Source: Companilactobacillus bobalius
GTDB taxonomy: Bacteria > Bacillota > Bacilli > Lactobacillales > Lactobacillaceae
Assembly: GCF_009764355.1 (NCBI RefSeq)
Contig: NZ_LNUA01000076.1
Span: 169,657-233,656, forward strand
DNA length: 64,000 bases
Direction: 5' to 3'
Below, piece by piece: positions 42,842 through 52,315 of the stretch. The notes beneath the pieces were generated by a model. That model had not been told where the DNA came from and made no database searches. It was given only the letters and a program-made list of their open reading frames with translations. A program made the translations under genes and the position numbers. Every line of letters starts with the position of its first letter. Position 1 is the stretch's first letter.

Positions 42842-42902
42842 ATGAATTATTTGAAACAAACAATAAGACTGGTTTTCAAGTTAAATGAAACTGATTTTTT
42901 AC

Positions 42903-43883
42903 CTATTCAAAGGGATACTTCATTCCCCAATCATTTCTAACATCGTTTAAGATGTGAGCTACATCATGCGATAAAGCTAATTGTCCATCATCGTGACCAT
43001 TATTAATATACTTCTGCATATCCGCAACTTCATATTGAAGTGCCTTGTCATCGTTACCAACAACAATTTTGTCAGTTGTTTGCGTATGAGCATCAGCCGT
43101 ATAAGTAATGTCTGCCTCAGTTGCACGAGGATAATTACTAATCTCAATATATCCTTTTGTTCCAGAGATCACTCCTCGTTTTGGCTGTTTAGCACGCATT
43201 GACAAGGCCATAACAGCCATCTGTTCATCATCATTTTTCAAGATAATTCCTGATTGCTCATCAACACCTGTTTCAAAATATTTTACTGTAGTTAAAATAT
43301 TTGTCGGTTGCTTACTCAAAAAACTTCTAGCAAATGCCGTAGCATATCCACCTATATCTAGTAATGCCCCACCAGCTAACTCTTTATTGAAGAAACGATT
43401 TTTAGGATCGTAATCTTTCAAACTACCAAAATTAACTTGCACTAATTTTACTTGACCAATTTTACCATCAGAAATCAATTGTTTAACTTGTTGATAAAGT
43501 GGCATATGTAATAACGTAAATCCTTCTATTAAAATAAGATTTTTCTTTTTAGCCAAGGCCTGAACTTCATCAAATTCATTTGCATTAACTGTAATAGCCT
43601 TCTCACAGAAGACATGTTTCCCTGCATTCAATGCTTCTTTAATATATTGATAATGGAATGTGTGTGGTGTTGCAATATAAATAACATCAATATTAGGATC
43701 ATTAATCATATCCGTTGGGTTGCTGTATTGATGTTGAATCCCCTTCTCTTGGGCAAATTTAGCCATTTTTTCGGCGTTCATATTAGAGGCCCCGTATATT
43801 TCTCCATTAACGGCGTTTAAAGCATCTGCCATTTCGTGAGCAATCCAACCAGTTCCAATCATTCCCCAATTATATTTTTTCAT
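42903..43883 (-). CDS. Gfo/Idh/MocA-family oxidoreductase
   Basis: A 326-residue NAD(P)-dependent enzyme. The N-terminal Rossmann motif is WGMIGTGWIAHEMADAL. IYIATPHTFHYQY and GKHVFCEKAI include the catalytic-type Lys. The C-terminal half starts near 125 (GFTLLHMPLYQQ, then AGGALLDIGGYATAF). These enzymes oxidise sugars, inositols or dihydrodiols. It lies three bases after a divergent RpiA gene, downstream of an RpiR regulator, which suggests sugar catabolism. Confidence 0.88.
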   Translation of the reverse strand: MKKYNWGMIGTGWIAHEMADALNAVNGEIYGASNMNAEKMAKFAQEKGIQHQYSNPTDMINDPNIDVIYIATPHTFHYQYIKEALNAGKHVFCEKAITVNANEFDEVQALAKKKNLILIEGFTLLHMPLYQQVKQLISDGKIGQVKLVQVNFGSLKDYDPKNRFFNKELAGGALLDIGGYATAFARSFLSKQPTNILTTVKYFETGVDEQSGIILKNDDEQMAVMALSMRAKQPKRGVISGTKGYIEISNYPRATEADITYTADAHTQTTDKIVVGNDDKALQYEVADMQKYINNGHDDGQLALSHDVAHILNDVRNDWGMKYPFE

Positions 43884-43885
43884 AG

Positions 43886-44545
43886 CTATAAATCTTCTTT
43901 CTTGATATGTTTTACATCATCATCTGTTGCTAAAAGTGCATCCGTTACAATATTCTTAAAATAAGACGTTCCCAATACACCTGTCATTTGCGACAATTTA
44001 GAATTAATTAAGTCAATATTTTCCCAGTCATCAAAATGACAATCTACTAATCCATTACCATTTGGTGTTCGAACCATCCCAGCCAGATCCTGAGATTGCC
44101 TAGTTTCAGCATTTCCACCTAGTATGGAAACCTCATCAAGCACTTGTGGTATTGCCATATCCAAAACCTCTAAGGTTAATTGTACTTGGGGATTCAATTT
44201 CTCTGTGTACCGAGCCTGTGGAGCCATAATTATATAGCGTTTTGCCAGATTGGCATACAATCGCTCAAAGGTATGAATACCGCCATTACTTTTTAAAACA
44301 TTTAATTGACTATCCAAACTATCACAGCCGTCAAATGCTAAATCAAATTGTTTAATTTGTTCCAATGGAATGACGGGAATATTTAAAGACTGACAAAGAT
44401 TACGTGTCTGTTCTGAAGGACTAGCCACCGAAATTTTGGAAGTATCAATCGATTTTATCAATCGACTTACCGTTCTACCCCCACCAAAACTGACGATCAT
44501 ATTTGGTTCAATCATTCTTGACGCCTTTTCAATTAATTTCTCCAT
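43886..44545 (-). CDS. Divergent ribose-5-phosphate isomerase A homologue
   Basis: A 219-residue RpiA-type protein. The key residues seem kept: Asp72 and Asp75 (FDGCDSLD, usually DGADE), Lys85 (LKSNGGI) and Glu94 (HTFERLY). The surrounding motifs differ: GGGRTVSRLI replaces GTGSTV, and KSNGGIHTFER replaces KGGGGALLREK. The fold and acid-base groups remain but the pocket has changed. It may isomerise a different sugar phosphate, in line with its RpiR and oxidoreductase neighbours. Confidence 0.78.
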   Translation of the reverse strand: MEKLIEKASRMIEPNMIVSFGGGRTVSRLIKSIDTSKISVASPSEQTRNLCQSLNIPVIPLEQIKQFDLAFDGCDSLDSQLNVLKSNGGIHTFERLYANLAKRYIIMAPQARYTEKLNPQVQLTLEVLDMAIPQVLDEVSILGGNAETRQSQDLAGMVRTPNGNGLVDCHFDDWENIDLINSKLSQMTGVLGTSYFKNIVTDALLATDDDVKHIKKEDL

Positions 44546-44643
44546 TTTTTGGGCTCCTTATCAGAAATATATTTTCATGATGTTAGTATTCTTGAAATTA
44601 ATTTTCATAATAAAATAAAAAAAATACCCTGTCAAGCAAGATA

Positions 44644-45471
44644 TTAAATTTTACGATCTGATATTAATTCCTCATGTCGAGCAATTTTATCTAATGTTCC
44701 CTTATCCTGACCAATCAATAATAAAAAAATAGCCTCGATCATAGTTGACGCTGCTATTCTTGAGAAATAATACTCAGACTGAAATATTTGTTCACGTACA
44801 TATGTTTTTAGATGTAAATCTGCTCTTTGGGCAATAGGAGAATCGGAACGGTTAGTTATGGCAAGAACTTTGATACCCCGTTTTTGAGCCACGTCTATCT
44901 GCTTTATTAATGACTTAGATTCACCTGAATTTGATATAACCAGCAAAATATCTTCGAGCGACATATTTAGTGTTTGCGCAATTGAAGTTTCAAAGGCTGC
45001 ATCACTCATTGCCAGCAATCCAATTTGATTAAATTTGTAAACTGTATCTATCGCTACTGGATAAGTGTTTCCTTCGGCTACTACCTGAATTAAACGAGCA
45101 TTTTTAATTATTGATAAGGCAGCAGCCATTTTATCAGTTGACAAGTTCTTCAAAGTATTACTGATTTCCGAATCCTTCTTTTCAGCAATATTTTTAAGTG
45201 ATGCCTGAATATCGTCATCAACAGTAAATGATACGTTACTATCATCAGAAACCTGGGCCAAACGAGTTTTTAATTGATGAAATCCGTCAATACCTAAGTT
45301 TTTACAGAATCTTGAAACAGAGGCTTCGCTTACCTCAGCCTCAATAGCTAACTGAGAAATTGTATAGTCAACCACATCTTGGGGCTTCTTTAAAATAACT
45401 TGTGCAATTTTTTTATCTGTGACTGACATATGTGGCAGCTTATTATATATGACATCAATTATATTCTTCAT
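44644..45471 (-). CDS. RpiR-family sugar-phosphate-sensing regulator
   Basis: A 275-residue regulator. The N-terminal helix-turn-helix is about 1-77 (TISQLAIEAEVSEASVSRFC). A SIS sugar-phosphate-binding domain follows at about 120-250 (IQVVAEGNTYPVAIDTVYKF, ILLVISNSGESKSLIKQID). I took the ATG at 45471 (AGAGGTATTAATAATT upstream) rather than the frame opening at 45543. It precedes the RpiA-like and oxidoreductase genes (98-base gap) and likely controls them in response to a sugar phosphate. Confidence 0.88.
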   Translation of the reverse strand: MKNIIDVIYNKLPHMSVTDKKIAQVILKKPQDVVDYTISQLAIEAEVSEASVSRFCKNLGIDGFHQLKTRLAQVSDDSNVSFTVDDDIQASLKNIAEKKDSEISNTLKNLSTDKMAAALSIIKNARLIQVVAEGNTYPVAIDTVYKFNQIGLLAMSDAAFETSIAQTLNMSLEDILLVISNSGESKSLIKQIDVAQKRGIKVLAITNRSDSPIAQRADLHLKTYVREQIFQSEYYFSRIAASTMIEAIFLLLIGQDKGTLDKIARHEELISDRKI

Positions 45472-45595
45472 AATTATTAATACCTCTAATTGTATTTTAT
45501 CAAATTTAAAACAAAAAGATTCTGTCAATACACAGACCATCATGATGCTTATAAATATTATAGGACCTGAAATCTTTTTTGAATTACGATGGTAT

Positions 45596-45620
45596 AAAAA
45601 AAAACCATCCCTACGGATGA
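45596..45620 (-). terminator. Terminator of the NlpC/P60 gene
   Basis: On the minus strand AATCATCC, a four-base loop and GGATGGTT, followed by T9. Confidence 0.7.
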
Positions 45621-45659
45621 TTTCCTCATGAACGATTTTAATCTTGAATATGCTATGTA

Positions 45660-46379
45660 TTATAGAACCTTAACAGCGAATGAAGGCATGAAGTAACTTG
45701 AGATTGATGAGATCTTTACAGATTCACCAGGTTGAGGTGCGGCGATGTATTGGTTGTTACCTAAGTAGATAGCTACGTGATAACTTGAACCTTTGCCACC
45801 CCAGAATAGAAGGTCTCCGGCTGATGCTTGAGAAACAGCTTCTTGTGTACCGGCACTTTCTTGAGCTACTGTGTATGAACCAATGTTCTTACCTGTTGCT
45901 TGGTTGTAAACATATGATGTGAAACCTGAGCAGTCAAAACCACTTGGTGTCTTACCACCCCATACGTAAGGTGTTCCTAAATACTTCTTAGCTGTACTAA
46001 TAACGTTAGCAGCAGTTGCTTGTGTAGTAGTAGCAGTTGTTGCAGCAGCTTCTGTAGTTGCTTGACTAGCAGTTGTTACATCAGCACCACTTAACCATTC
46101 GTTGTTACCTACAAGATACCATGTTGTACCATTGTCATCTACAACAGCCTTAGCTACACGCCAGCTTGTGTTTGATCCAAGAATACGGTTAGAAATCTTT
46201 GAATCTGAAGATGGTGTGCTGAATAGTGCTGAATTGTTCTTTGTACGTACAACTGAAGGAGCATTTTGGACAGTTGTTGCAGCCTTAGCTGAAGAAGCGT
46301 TTGATAGACCTAAACCTGTAACTGCCATTGCTGCAGCAGCTGTAAATGAAATTAGACTTTTTTTAACGTTATTATTCAA
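45660..46379 (-). CDS. Secreted NlpC/P60 peptidoglycan endopeptidase with SLAP-like domain
   Basis: A 239-residue exported hydrolase. The signal peptide is about 1-33 (NASSAKAA). A wall-binding SLAP-like domain follows at about 40-103 (WYLVGNNEWLSGADV), then an Ala/Thr linker. The NlpC/P60 domain is at about 123-239: GTPYVWGGKTPSGFDCSGFT with catalytic Cys, and SYHVAIYLGNNQ with catalytic His. It cuts D-iGlu-diamino acid bonds during wall turnover. It is a single gene with its own terminator. Confidence 0.9.
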   Translation of the reverse strand: MNNNVKKSLISFTAAAAMAVTGLGLSNASSAKAATTVQNAPSVVRTKNNSALFSTPSSDSKISNRILGSNTSWRVAKAVVDDNGTTWYLVGNNEWLSGADVTTASQATTEAAATTATTTQATAANVISTAKKYLGTPYVWGGKTPSGFDCSGFTSYVYNQATGKNIGSYTVAQESAGTQEAVSQASAGDLLFWGGKGSSYHVAIYLGNNQYIAAPQPGESVKISSISSYFMPSFAVKVL

Positions 46380-46542
46380 AATTGAAATCCCCCATGAATT
46401 GGTATATTTTTTTAATTGTTTAAATTTTTATTATTTATTAATTTCTTATCACTCAACGACCACTATATTACTCTCCGAATATTGCAGAACTGTTACAACA
46501 ATTGTATAAGAATGTTACACTTTGAAAAATTCCATAAAAATA

Positions 46543-46579
46543 GGGCGATAAACATTGATATATCAATATTTATTGCCCC
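46543..46579 (-). terminator. Terminator of the guanylate-kinase-like gene
   Basis: Stem GGGGCAATAAATATTGAT with ATCAATGTTTATCGCCC on the minus strand, then TATTTTT. Confidence 0.8.
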
Positions 46580-46595
46580 ATTGTGAAAAAACAAA

Positions 46596-47153
46596 TTAAT
46601 TTACTTTTTCACTTTTTATTATCTGATCGACCCTTTTTTTAGTGATTTCGATGTCATTATTAATAATTTTATAGGATTTTCCCTCTAATTCTTTAGGAAT
46701 TCTTAAATCTCTGAGGAATTCATCACTATTTATACGTGAAATCAGACGCTTGTGATCATCTCCACGTAGTTTTAACCGTTGAGCAACGGTGTCATAATCC
46801 ACTTCTAAAAATATCACAATGGCATTCTCACCATATCTTTCCTTATAAGAAATAGCTCCCTGTGTATCCACAACAATACTAGCAGTATTGTACTTTTTCC
46901 AAGTTTTATTGAGACTTTCTTCCGATGATCCATACCAATGACCACTGTATTCGACTTTTTCCAAATAATGATTTTTAAAGAATGAATCTTCTGTTTCAAA
47001 ATAATAATCTATGCCGTTTTTTTCACCATCACGTGGTAATCTAGTAGTGTGAGTGATGACACTTGGTATACGATAAGTATTTTTCAAATATTTGCTAATG
47101 GTAGTCTTGCCGGTACCACTTGCACCGGTAATTACAATAATTTTTTTATCCAT
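46596..47153 (-). CDS. Guanylate-kinase-like P-loop protein
   Basis: A 185-residue protein. The P-loop is ITGASGTGKTTI, followed by the guanylate-kinase segments THTTRLPRDGEKNGIDYYF (GMP-binding Arg/Tyr region) and VEYSGHWYGS. The distal lid region is VDYDTVAQRLKLRGDDHKRL. It is shorter and more divergent than housekeeping Gmk (about 205 residues), and is likely a second, specialised paralog. The substrate is probably GMP or a related nucleotide; not shown. Confidence 0.8.
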   Translation of the reverse strand: MDKKIIVITGASGTGKTTISKYLKNTYRIPSVITHTTRLPRDGEKNGIDYYFETEDSFFKNHYLEKVEYSGHWYGSSEESLNKTWKKYNTASIVVDTQGAISYKERYGENAIVIFLEVDYDTVAQRLKLRGDDHKRLISRINSDEFLRDLRIPKELEGKSYKIINNDIEITKKRVDQIIKSEKVN

Positions 47154-47237
47154 TATAGAACCCCTATGTTTGAAATATTTCTTCTACTATATTAATATAC
47201 TAGTCTGTTAAGTAATTAATCCGAGGAGATTTTACAT

Positions 47238-47447
47238 ATGAAAATAGAAGATTTAAAGGTTGGAACTGTTTACGACTGCTCCGTTGATGAAGATATGGAT
47301 TACCCATTCCAAGGCAAAGTTGAAAAAATCTACGAACACTCTGCTTTAATGGAAATTGTAAAAAATGATCCTAAAGATAATGCTAATAAAACTGAACTAA
47401 ACAACAAGATTGTTGTAAGCATCAAGAAAATCAAAAAAGCTAAGTAA
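47238..47447 (+). CDS. DUF2187-like small protein
   Basis: A 69-residue basic/acidic protein: VGTVYDCSVDEDMDYPFQGK, then VEKIYEHSALMEIV and ELNNKIVVSIKKIKK. The pattern is that of DUF2187 (KOW-like small beta barrel; YkvS in Bacillus). CGAGGAG precedes the ATG. Function unknown. A terminator follows. Confidence 0.75.
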   Translation: MKIEDLKVGTVYDCSVDEDMDYPFQGKVEKIYEHSALMEIVKNDPKDNANKTELNNKIVVSIKKIKKAK

Positions 47448-47479
47448 TTATAAATATATGTATTTCCAAGCATTAAGGA

Positions 47480-47526
47480 AAATAGGAGTAGGTAATCGTA
47501 CTTGATTACCTGCTCCTATTTGTTTT
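47480..47526. terminator. Terminator
   Basis: AAATAGGAGTAGGTAATC and GATTACCTGCTCCTATTT, then TGTTTT. Confidence 0.85.
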
Positions 47527-47564
47527 AAACGAAAAAAATCATATTATATTCCAAACTGTTTTCT

Positions 47565-48191
47565 TTATTTTTCAACATTAATAAATGAACTAGCCGGTAC
47601 TCTCAAGACACGATACTCCATTGCAAAATGGTTAGCTTTTAATCCTAATCCATTTCTGAAGTTATTCTTGTACTTAGCTTGCATTGTTATGACATAAGCA
47701 TCCTGATACTTAGAATCCAATTTCTTAATCTTTTTAACTGGCCAATTCAAACGTAATCCGGAAACAGTAAACGGTAATGTCGCATCCGAAATAGTAGCGT
47801 TTTGACTTGAGACCGTATATTTAGAGTTATTCAACCAATATTGATAAACATCCGTTGATGAACTAGATTCCTGCTTATTAATTTTAACGTAATAACCTTG
47901 TCCATCGTTCGTTGTTTGGACGATCATCGGATTATATTTATAACTAACCGCAATATTATCCTTATCGTTCAAATCAACCTTGGTAAATAAACTAGTGTAT
48001 AACATCCCACTAACAGCTAATATGACGACAACAATTTCCAATAGATCTGTTAAAATTGTTACTCCAGTAATTTTCTTCTTTTGTTGAACAAGAATTTTTA
48101 AATGTCGATTTCTAATATTAAATACAACAAAGATTAATAGTGCAATTACAATAATCCATGCAATAATTCCCACAAAATTCCAAGAACTCAT
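47565..48191 (-). CDS. Lactobacillus-type membrane protein, unknown (LVIS_2131-like)
   Basis: A 208-residue protein with two membrane helices (about 8-25 and 45-66), a basic cytoplasmic loop between them, and a 140-residue outer domain starting VDLNDKDNIAVSYKYNPMIV. The plan and ends (WNFVGIIAWIIVIAL; YRVLRVPASSFINVEK) resemble a family confined to lactobacilli. No catalytic motif is visible and the function is unknown. Confidence 0.65.
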   Translation of the reverse strand: MSSWNFVGIIAWIIVIALLIFVVFNIRNRHLKILVQQKKKITGVTILTDLLEIVVVILAVSGMLYTSLFTKVDLNDKDNIAVSYKYNPMIVQTTNDGQGYYVKINKQESSSSTDVYQYWLNNSKYTVSSQNATISDATLPFTVSGLRLNWPVKKIKKLDSKYQDAYVITMQAKYKNNFRNGLGLKANHFAMEYRVLRVPASSFINVEK

Positions 48192-48354
48192 AGTTTTCTC
48201 CCAACTAAATTAATTGTCTTAAACACTCCATAACTTTATAATAGTCATTACGCTAATTTTACCACGAATCGAAAAAATATTTGAAATTGAGATACAAAAC
48301 GGTCGAAATTGTGTGGGCACATACGTTTGTCGAATTTTTATAATGACAGTATAA

Positions 48355-48403
48355 CCACGCTATATCGTGTATTAGCCGTTATATCGAACACTATATATTG
48401 TGT
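48355..48403 (+). promoter_or_regulatory. Paired NrdR boxes upstream of nrdHIEF
   Basis: Box 1 CCACGCTATATCGTGT at 48355-48370 and box 2 ACACTATATATTGTGT at 48388-48403 fit the NrdR consensus ACACWATATATWGTGT. Their starts are 33 bases apart, about three helical turns. NrdR represses ribonucleotide reductase genes when dATP is high. Confidence 0.88.
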
Positions 48404-48461
48404 TTAAGATTTTAAATGATTATACTAATTGGGAATAGCAAGTTGAAAGGAGTTAATCACT

Positions 48462-48692
48462 ATGAATAACGTAATCGTATATAGCAAGAACAACTGTATG
48501 CAATGCAAAATGACTAAGAGATACTTGAAGGAGCACAACGTTTCCTTCGAAGAAAGAAACATCAATCAAGACCCAGAATACCTAGATCTTTTAAAACAAC
48601 AAGGTTTTAAGAGTGTTCCTGTTGTTATGAATTCTGTCAGCGATCCTATCGTCGGTTTCCGCCCAGACAGTCTTAAAGACCTCGTAGGTTAA
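48462..48692 (+). CDS. nrdH: Glutaredoxin-like NrdH
   Basis: A 76-residue redox protein with the active site CMQCKMTKRYL (CxxC at 13-16) and the NrdH C-terminal GFRPDSL. It reduces NrdE after each turnover. GAAAGGAG precedes the ATG. First gene of the class Ib ribonucleotide reductase operon, two bases before nrdI. Confidence 0.95.
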   Translation: MNNVIVYSKNNCMQCKMTKRYLKEHNVSFEERNINQDPEYLDLLKQQGFKSVPVVMNSVSDPIVGFRPDSLKDLVG

Positions 48693-48694
48693 CC

Positions 48695-49069
48695 ATGAAA
48701 AAAATAGCTTATTATTCTATCACCGGACAGACTAGACGGTTCGTTAATAAACTAGGAATAGATGGATATGAAATAACCGACGCCGACCCCTTTTACCAAA
48801 TGGGTCGGCCATTTATTCTTATCGTACCTGCTTACGATGACGACATGATGGATCCTGTAATTGACTTTTTACAATATAAAGATAATGCTCAAAACTGTAT
48901 TGGTGTTGCCGGCGGCGGTAATCGTAATTTCAATACTTTATATAATCACACCGCAAAAGACATCGCTCATGGATTAGACGTTCCTGTTGTCTTTGAATTT
49001 GAATTCAATGGTACACAAAAAGACGTCGAAAACTTTAAGAAAGTAGTGAATGAAATTGGGATTAAATAA
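48695..49069 (+). CDS. nrdI: Flavodoxin-like NrdI
   Basis: A 124-residue flavodoxin: YSITGQTRRFVNKL (FMN phosphate loop), ILIVPAYDDDMM and VAGGGNRNFNTLYNHTAKDI. It delivers the oxidant that assembles the dimanganese-tyrosyl radical in NrdF. It overlaps nrdE by 20 bases. Confidence 0.94.
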   Translation: MKKIAYYSITGQTRRFVNKLGIDGYEITDADPFYQMGRPFILIVPAYDDDMMDPVIDFLQYKDNAQNCIGVAGGGNRNFNTLYNHTAKDIAHGLDVPVVFEFEFNGTQKDVENFKKVVNEIGIK

Positions 49070-51227
49070 CCTAGATGCAACCAAACTTCATTATTTCAAA
49101 TTGAATAATGAAATCAACATCCCCGTAGATGATAAGATTCCACTTAACAAAGATAAGGAAGCCGTTAAAGCTTTCTTTACTGAAAATGTTGAGCCAAATA
49201 CTAAGAAGTTTGCTTCCTTCAAAGACCATATTGACTACCTAATCGATAATAATTTTATCGAAAAAGAAGTTATCGATGAGTACCCACATGAATTTGTGAC
49301 CAATCTTTATAATTATTTATTAGATCAACATTTCCAATTCCAATCTTTTATGGCTGCATATAAGTTTTATAACCAATATGCCTTAAAGACTAATGATGGT
49401 GATCTTTATCTTGAAAATTACGAAATGCGAATTCTTTTCAATGCCCTTTTGTATGCCCGTGGAGACCAAACTCTAGCTAAAAGTCTAGCTACCGAGATGA
49501 TTGCCCAACGTTACCAACCGGCAACACCTTCATTCTTAAATGCTGGTCGTAAGCGCCGTGGAGAATACGTTTCTTGTTTCTTATTACAAGTAACTGATGA
49601 CATGAATAGCATTGGTAGAACAATCAACAGTGCCCTTCAGCTATCACGAATCGGTGGTGGTGTCGGTATAACGTTATCTAATCTACGTGAATCAGGTTCA
49701 CCAATTAAAGGCGTTGATAACTCTTCTTCTGGTGTCCTACCAGTTATGAAGTTATTGGAAGATAGTTTCAGTTACAGTAACCAATTAGGTCAAAGACAAG
49801 GTGCTGGTGCCGTTTATTTGAACGTCTTCCATCCTGATATCATTGACTTCCTATCTGCTAAAAAAGAAAACGCCGACGAAAAAGTCCGTGTTAAGACTCT
49901 TTCACTAGGTGTCATCGTACCTGATAAGTATTACGAATTAGTTCGTAATAATGAAGATATGTACCTCTTCAGCCCTTACTCGGTTGAAAAAGTTTACGGC
50001 GTTCCCTTCTCATACGTTGATATTACTAAAGAATATGACAATATGGTCAAAGATGACCGTATCAAAAAATATAAGATTGAAGCCCGTGAACTAGAAGACG
50101 AAATCAGTAAACTACAACAAGAATCAGGTTATCCTTACGTCTTGAATATTGATACCGTTAACCGTGACAACCCTATCGACGGTAAGATCATCATGAGTAA
50201 TCTCTGTACTGAAATTCAACAAGTCCAGATACCTTCTGAACTAAATGATGCTCAAGATTACGTTAAATTGGGAACTGACGTTAGTTGTAACCTTGGTTCT
50301 ACTAATATTTTGAACATGATGCAAAGTCCTGACTTCGGACAATCAATTCGTTCAATGACCAGAGCCCTAACTTTTGTCAGCGACGCTTCTAACATTACTG
50401 CTGTGCCACCAGTAGCAAATGGTAACAAGATGAACCATTCTATCGGTTTGGGTGCAATGGGACTTCATACCTTCCTAGCTAGCCAACACCTCGAATATGG
50501 CTCTCCTGAAGCAATTGAGTTCATCAATGTCTATTTCATGCTAATTAATTACTGGACATTAGTTGAGAGTAACAATATTGCTAAAGAACGCCATGAAACC
50601 TTTGCTAATTTTGAAAAATCAAAATATGCGGACGGATCTTATTTCGACAAGTATCTAGACAAGAGCTTTGCCCCTAAACTTGACGCTGTCAAAGAGCTTT
50701 TCAATGATATCTTCATTCCTCAACCAGAAGATTGGTCAAAACTAAAAGATAACGTTATGCGTGATGGAATTTATAACGCCTATCGTATGGCTGTTGCTCC
50801 AACTGGTTCTATCTCTTACATCAACAACACAAGTGCTAGTTTGCAACCTATTACTAGACTAGTTGAAGAAAGACAAGAGAAGAAAAACGGTAAGTTATAC
50901 TTCCCAGCACCACTTTTGAGTAACGATACTATCAAATACTACAAGTCAGCATATGACACTGACATGCGTAAAGTTATTGATACTTATGCTTCGGCCCAAG
51001 AACATATTGATCAAGGAATGAGTTTGACACTCTTCATGCGTTCAGAAATTCCTGCTGGTCTTTATGATTGGAAAGACGCAGACGATACTAAGCAAACAAC
51101 ACGTGATTTAAGTATTTTACGTAATTATGCTTACTACAAAGGTATCAAGTCACTTTACTACGTCAGAACTTTTACCGAAAATAATGATGAAATCGGCAGT
51201 AACGAGTGCGAAAGCTGCTCTATCTAG
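49050..51227 (+). CDS. nrdE: Class Ib ribonucleotide reductase, large subunit
   Basis: A 725-residue catalytic subunit. Start region LHYFKLNNEINIPVDDKIPL. Active-site segments include GRKRRGEYVSCFLLQV (first redox Cys), NLCTEIQQ (thiyl Cys) and the C-terminal ECESCSI, the CxxC pair reduced by NrdH. It has no ATP cone, as expected for class Ib. The start lies within nrdI, so translation is coupled. It reduces ribonucleoside diphosphates for DNA synthesis. Confidence 0.96.
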   Translation: MKLGLNNLDATKLHYFKLNNEINIPVDDKIPLNKDKEAVKAFFTENVEPNTKKFASFKDHIDYLIDNNFIEKEVIDEYPHEFVTNLYNYLLDQHFQFQSFMAAYKFYNQYALKTNDGDLYLENYEMRILFNALLYARGDQTLAKSLATEMIAQRYQPATPSFLNAGRKRRGEYVSCFLLQVTDDMNSIGRTINSALQLSRIGGGVGITLSNLRESGSPIKGVDNSSSGVLPVMKLLEDSFSYSNQLGQRQGAGAVYLNVFHPDIIDFLSAKKENADEKVRVKTLSLGVIVPDKYYELVRNNEDMYLFSPYSVEKVYGVPFSYVDITKEYDNMVKDDRIKKYKIEARELEDEISKLQQESGYPYVLNIDTVNRDNPIDGKIIMSNLCTEIQQVQIPSELNDAQDYVKLGTDVSCNLGSTNILNMMQSPDFGQSIRSMTRALTFVSDASNITAVPPVANGNKMNHSIGLGAMGLHTFLASQHLEYGSPEAIEFINVYFMLINYWTLVESNNIAKERHETFANFEKSKYADGSYFDKYLDKSFAPKLDAVKELFNDIFIPQPEDWSKLKDNVMRDGIYNAYRMAVAPTGSISYINNTSASLQPITRLVEERQEKKNGKLYFPAPLLSNDTIKYYKSAYDTDMRKVIDTYASAQEHIDQGMSLTLFMRSEIPAGLYDWKDADDTKQTTRDLSILRNYAYYKGIKSLYYVRTFTENNDEIGSNECESCSI

Positions 51228-51242
51228 GAGGAAATTTTTATA

Positions 51243-52268
51243 ATGGTTGATACATATTACAAATCAATGAATTGGAATAAACTAGAAGACCAAATTGATA
51301 AGGAAACTTGGGAAAAGTTAACTTCACAATTTTGGTTGGATACACGTATTCCACTTTCCAACGATTTAGATGACTGGCGTACTCTCAGCCCTGCTGAACA
51401 AACCGTTGTTGGACACGTTTTTGGTGGTCTGACACTATTGGATACTCTTCAATCACAAGATGGAATCCAAGCAATGCTAAAGGATACCCGTACTCAAGCT
51501 GAAACGGCCGTCTTCAACAACATTGAATTCATGGAATCAGTTCATGCCAAGAGTTACTCATCTATCTTCAGTACTTTAAATAGTGCTGAAGAAATCGAAG
51601 AGATTTTTGATTGGACGGATCACAATGAATACCTTCAAAAGAAGGCTAAGTTCATTAATGACATCTATCAAAACGGTGAACCACTACAAAAGAAAGTCGC
51701 TAGTGTTTTCCTAGAAAGCTTCCTTTTCTATTCTGGATTCTACACACCACTTTATTATCTAGGTAATAACAAACTAGCTAATGTCGCTGAAATCATTAAG
51801 TTGATCATTCGTGATGAATCAGTTCACGGAACTTATATTGGTTATAAATTCCAATTAGGTTTCAACGAATTGAGTGAAGACAAACAATCCGAATTAAAAG
51901 ATTGGATGTATGATCTACTCTATACTCTCTACGATAATGAAGAGAAATATACTAAGGAATTGTACAAAGAAGTTGGTTGGGTTGATGAAGTTCTTGTTTT
52001 CCTTCGTTATAACGCTAACAAAGCTTTGATGAACTTGGGACAAGAGCCATTATTCCCTGATGGCAATGCTGAAGATGTTAACCCTATCGTTATGAACGGT
52101 ATTTCTACCGGAACAAGTAACCACGACTTCTTCTCACAAGTTGGTAATGGTTATCTTATGGGTAAAGTTGAAGCCATGAAAGATTCCGATTACGATATCG
52201 GACGTACTGGCGACAATAAAACACCAGATGAAAATTCATTATTCGATAAAGTTAAAAAGTTAAAGTAA
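51243..52268 (+). CDS. nrdF: Class Ib ribonucleotide reductase, small subunit
   Basis: A 341-residue radical protein. Metal-binding residues lie in FNNIEFMESVHAKSYS and IIRDESVHGTYIGYKF, and the radical Tyr precedes helix regions in the same fold (HAKSYSSIF). AGGAGGAAATT precedes the ATG. The last gene of nrdHIEF, followed by a terminator. Confidence 0.96.
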   Translation: MVDTYYKSMNWNKLEDQIDKETWEKLTSQFWLDTRIPLSNDLDDWRTLSPAEQTVVGHVFGGLTLLDTLQSQDGIQAMLKDTRTQAETAVFNNIEFMESVHAKSYSSIFSTLNSAEEIEEIFDWTDHNEYLQKKAKFINDIYQNGEPLQKKVASVFLESFLFYSGFYTPLYYLGNNKLANVAEIIKLIIRDESVHGTYIGYKFQLGFNELSEDKQSELKDWMYDLLYTLYDNEEKYTKELYKEVGWVDEVLVFLRYNANKALMNLGQEPLFPDGNAEDVNPIVMNGISTGTSNHDFFSQVGNGYLMGKVEAMKDSDYDIGRTGDNKTPDENSLFDKVKKLK

Positions 52269-52279
52269 TGAGCTATAAA

Positions 52280-52315
52280 ATAAGGATTCACCTTAATTGG
52301 TGAATCCTTATTTTG
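52280..52315. terminator. Bidirectional terminator
   Basis: AATAAGGATTCACC and GGTGAATCCTTATT. It overlaps the end of the convergent MarR gene. Confidence 0.85.
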
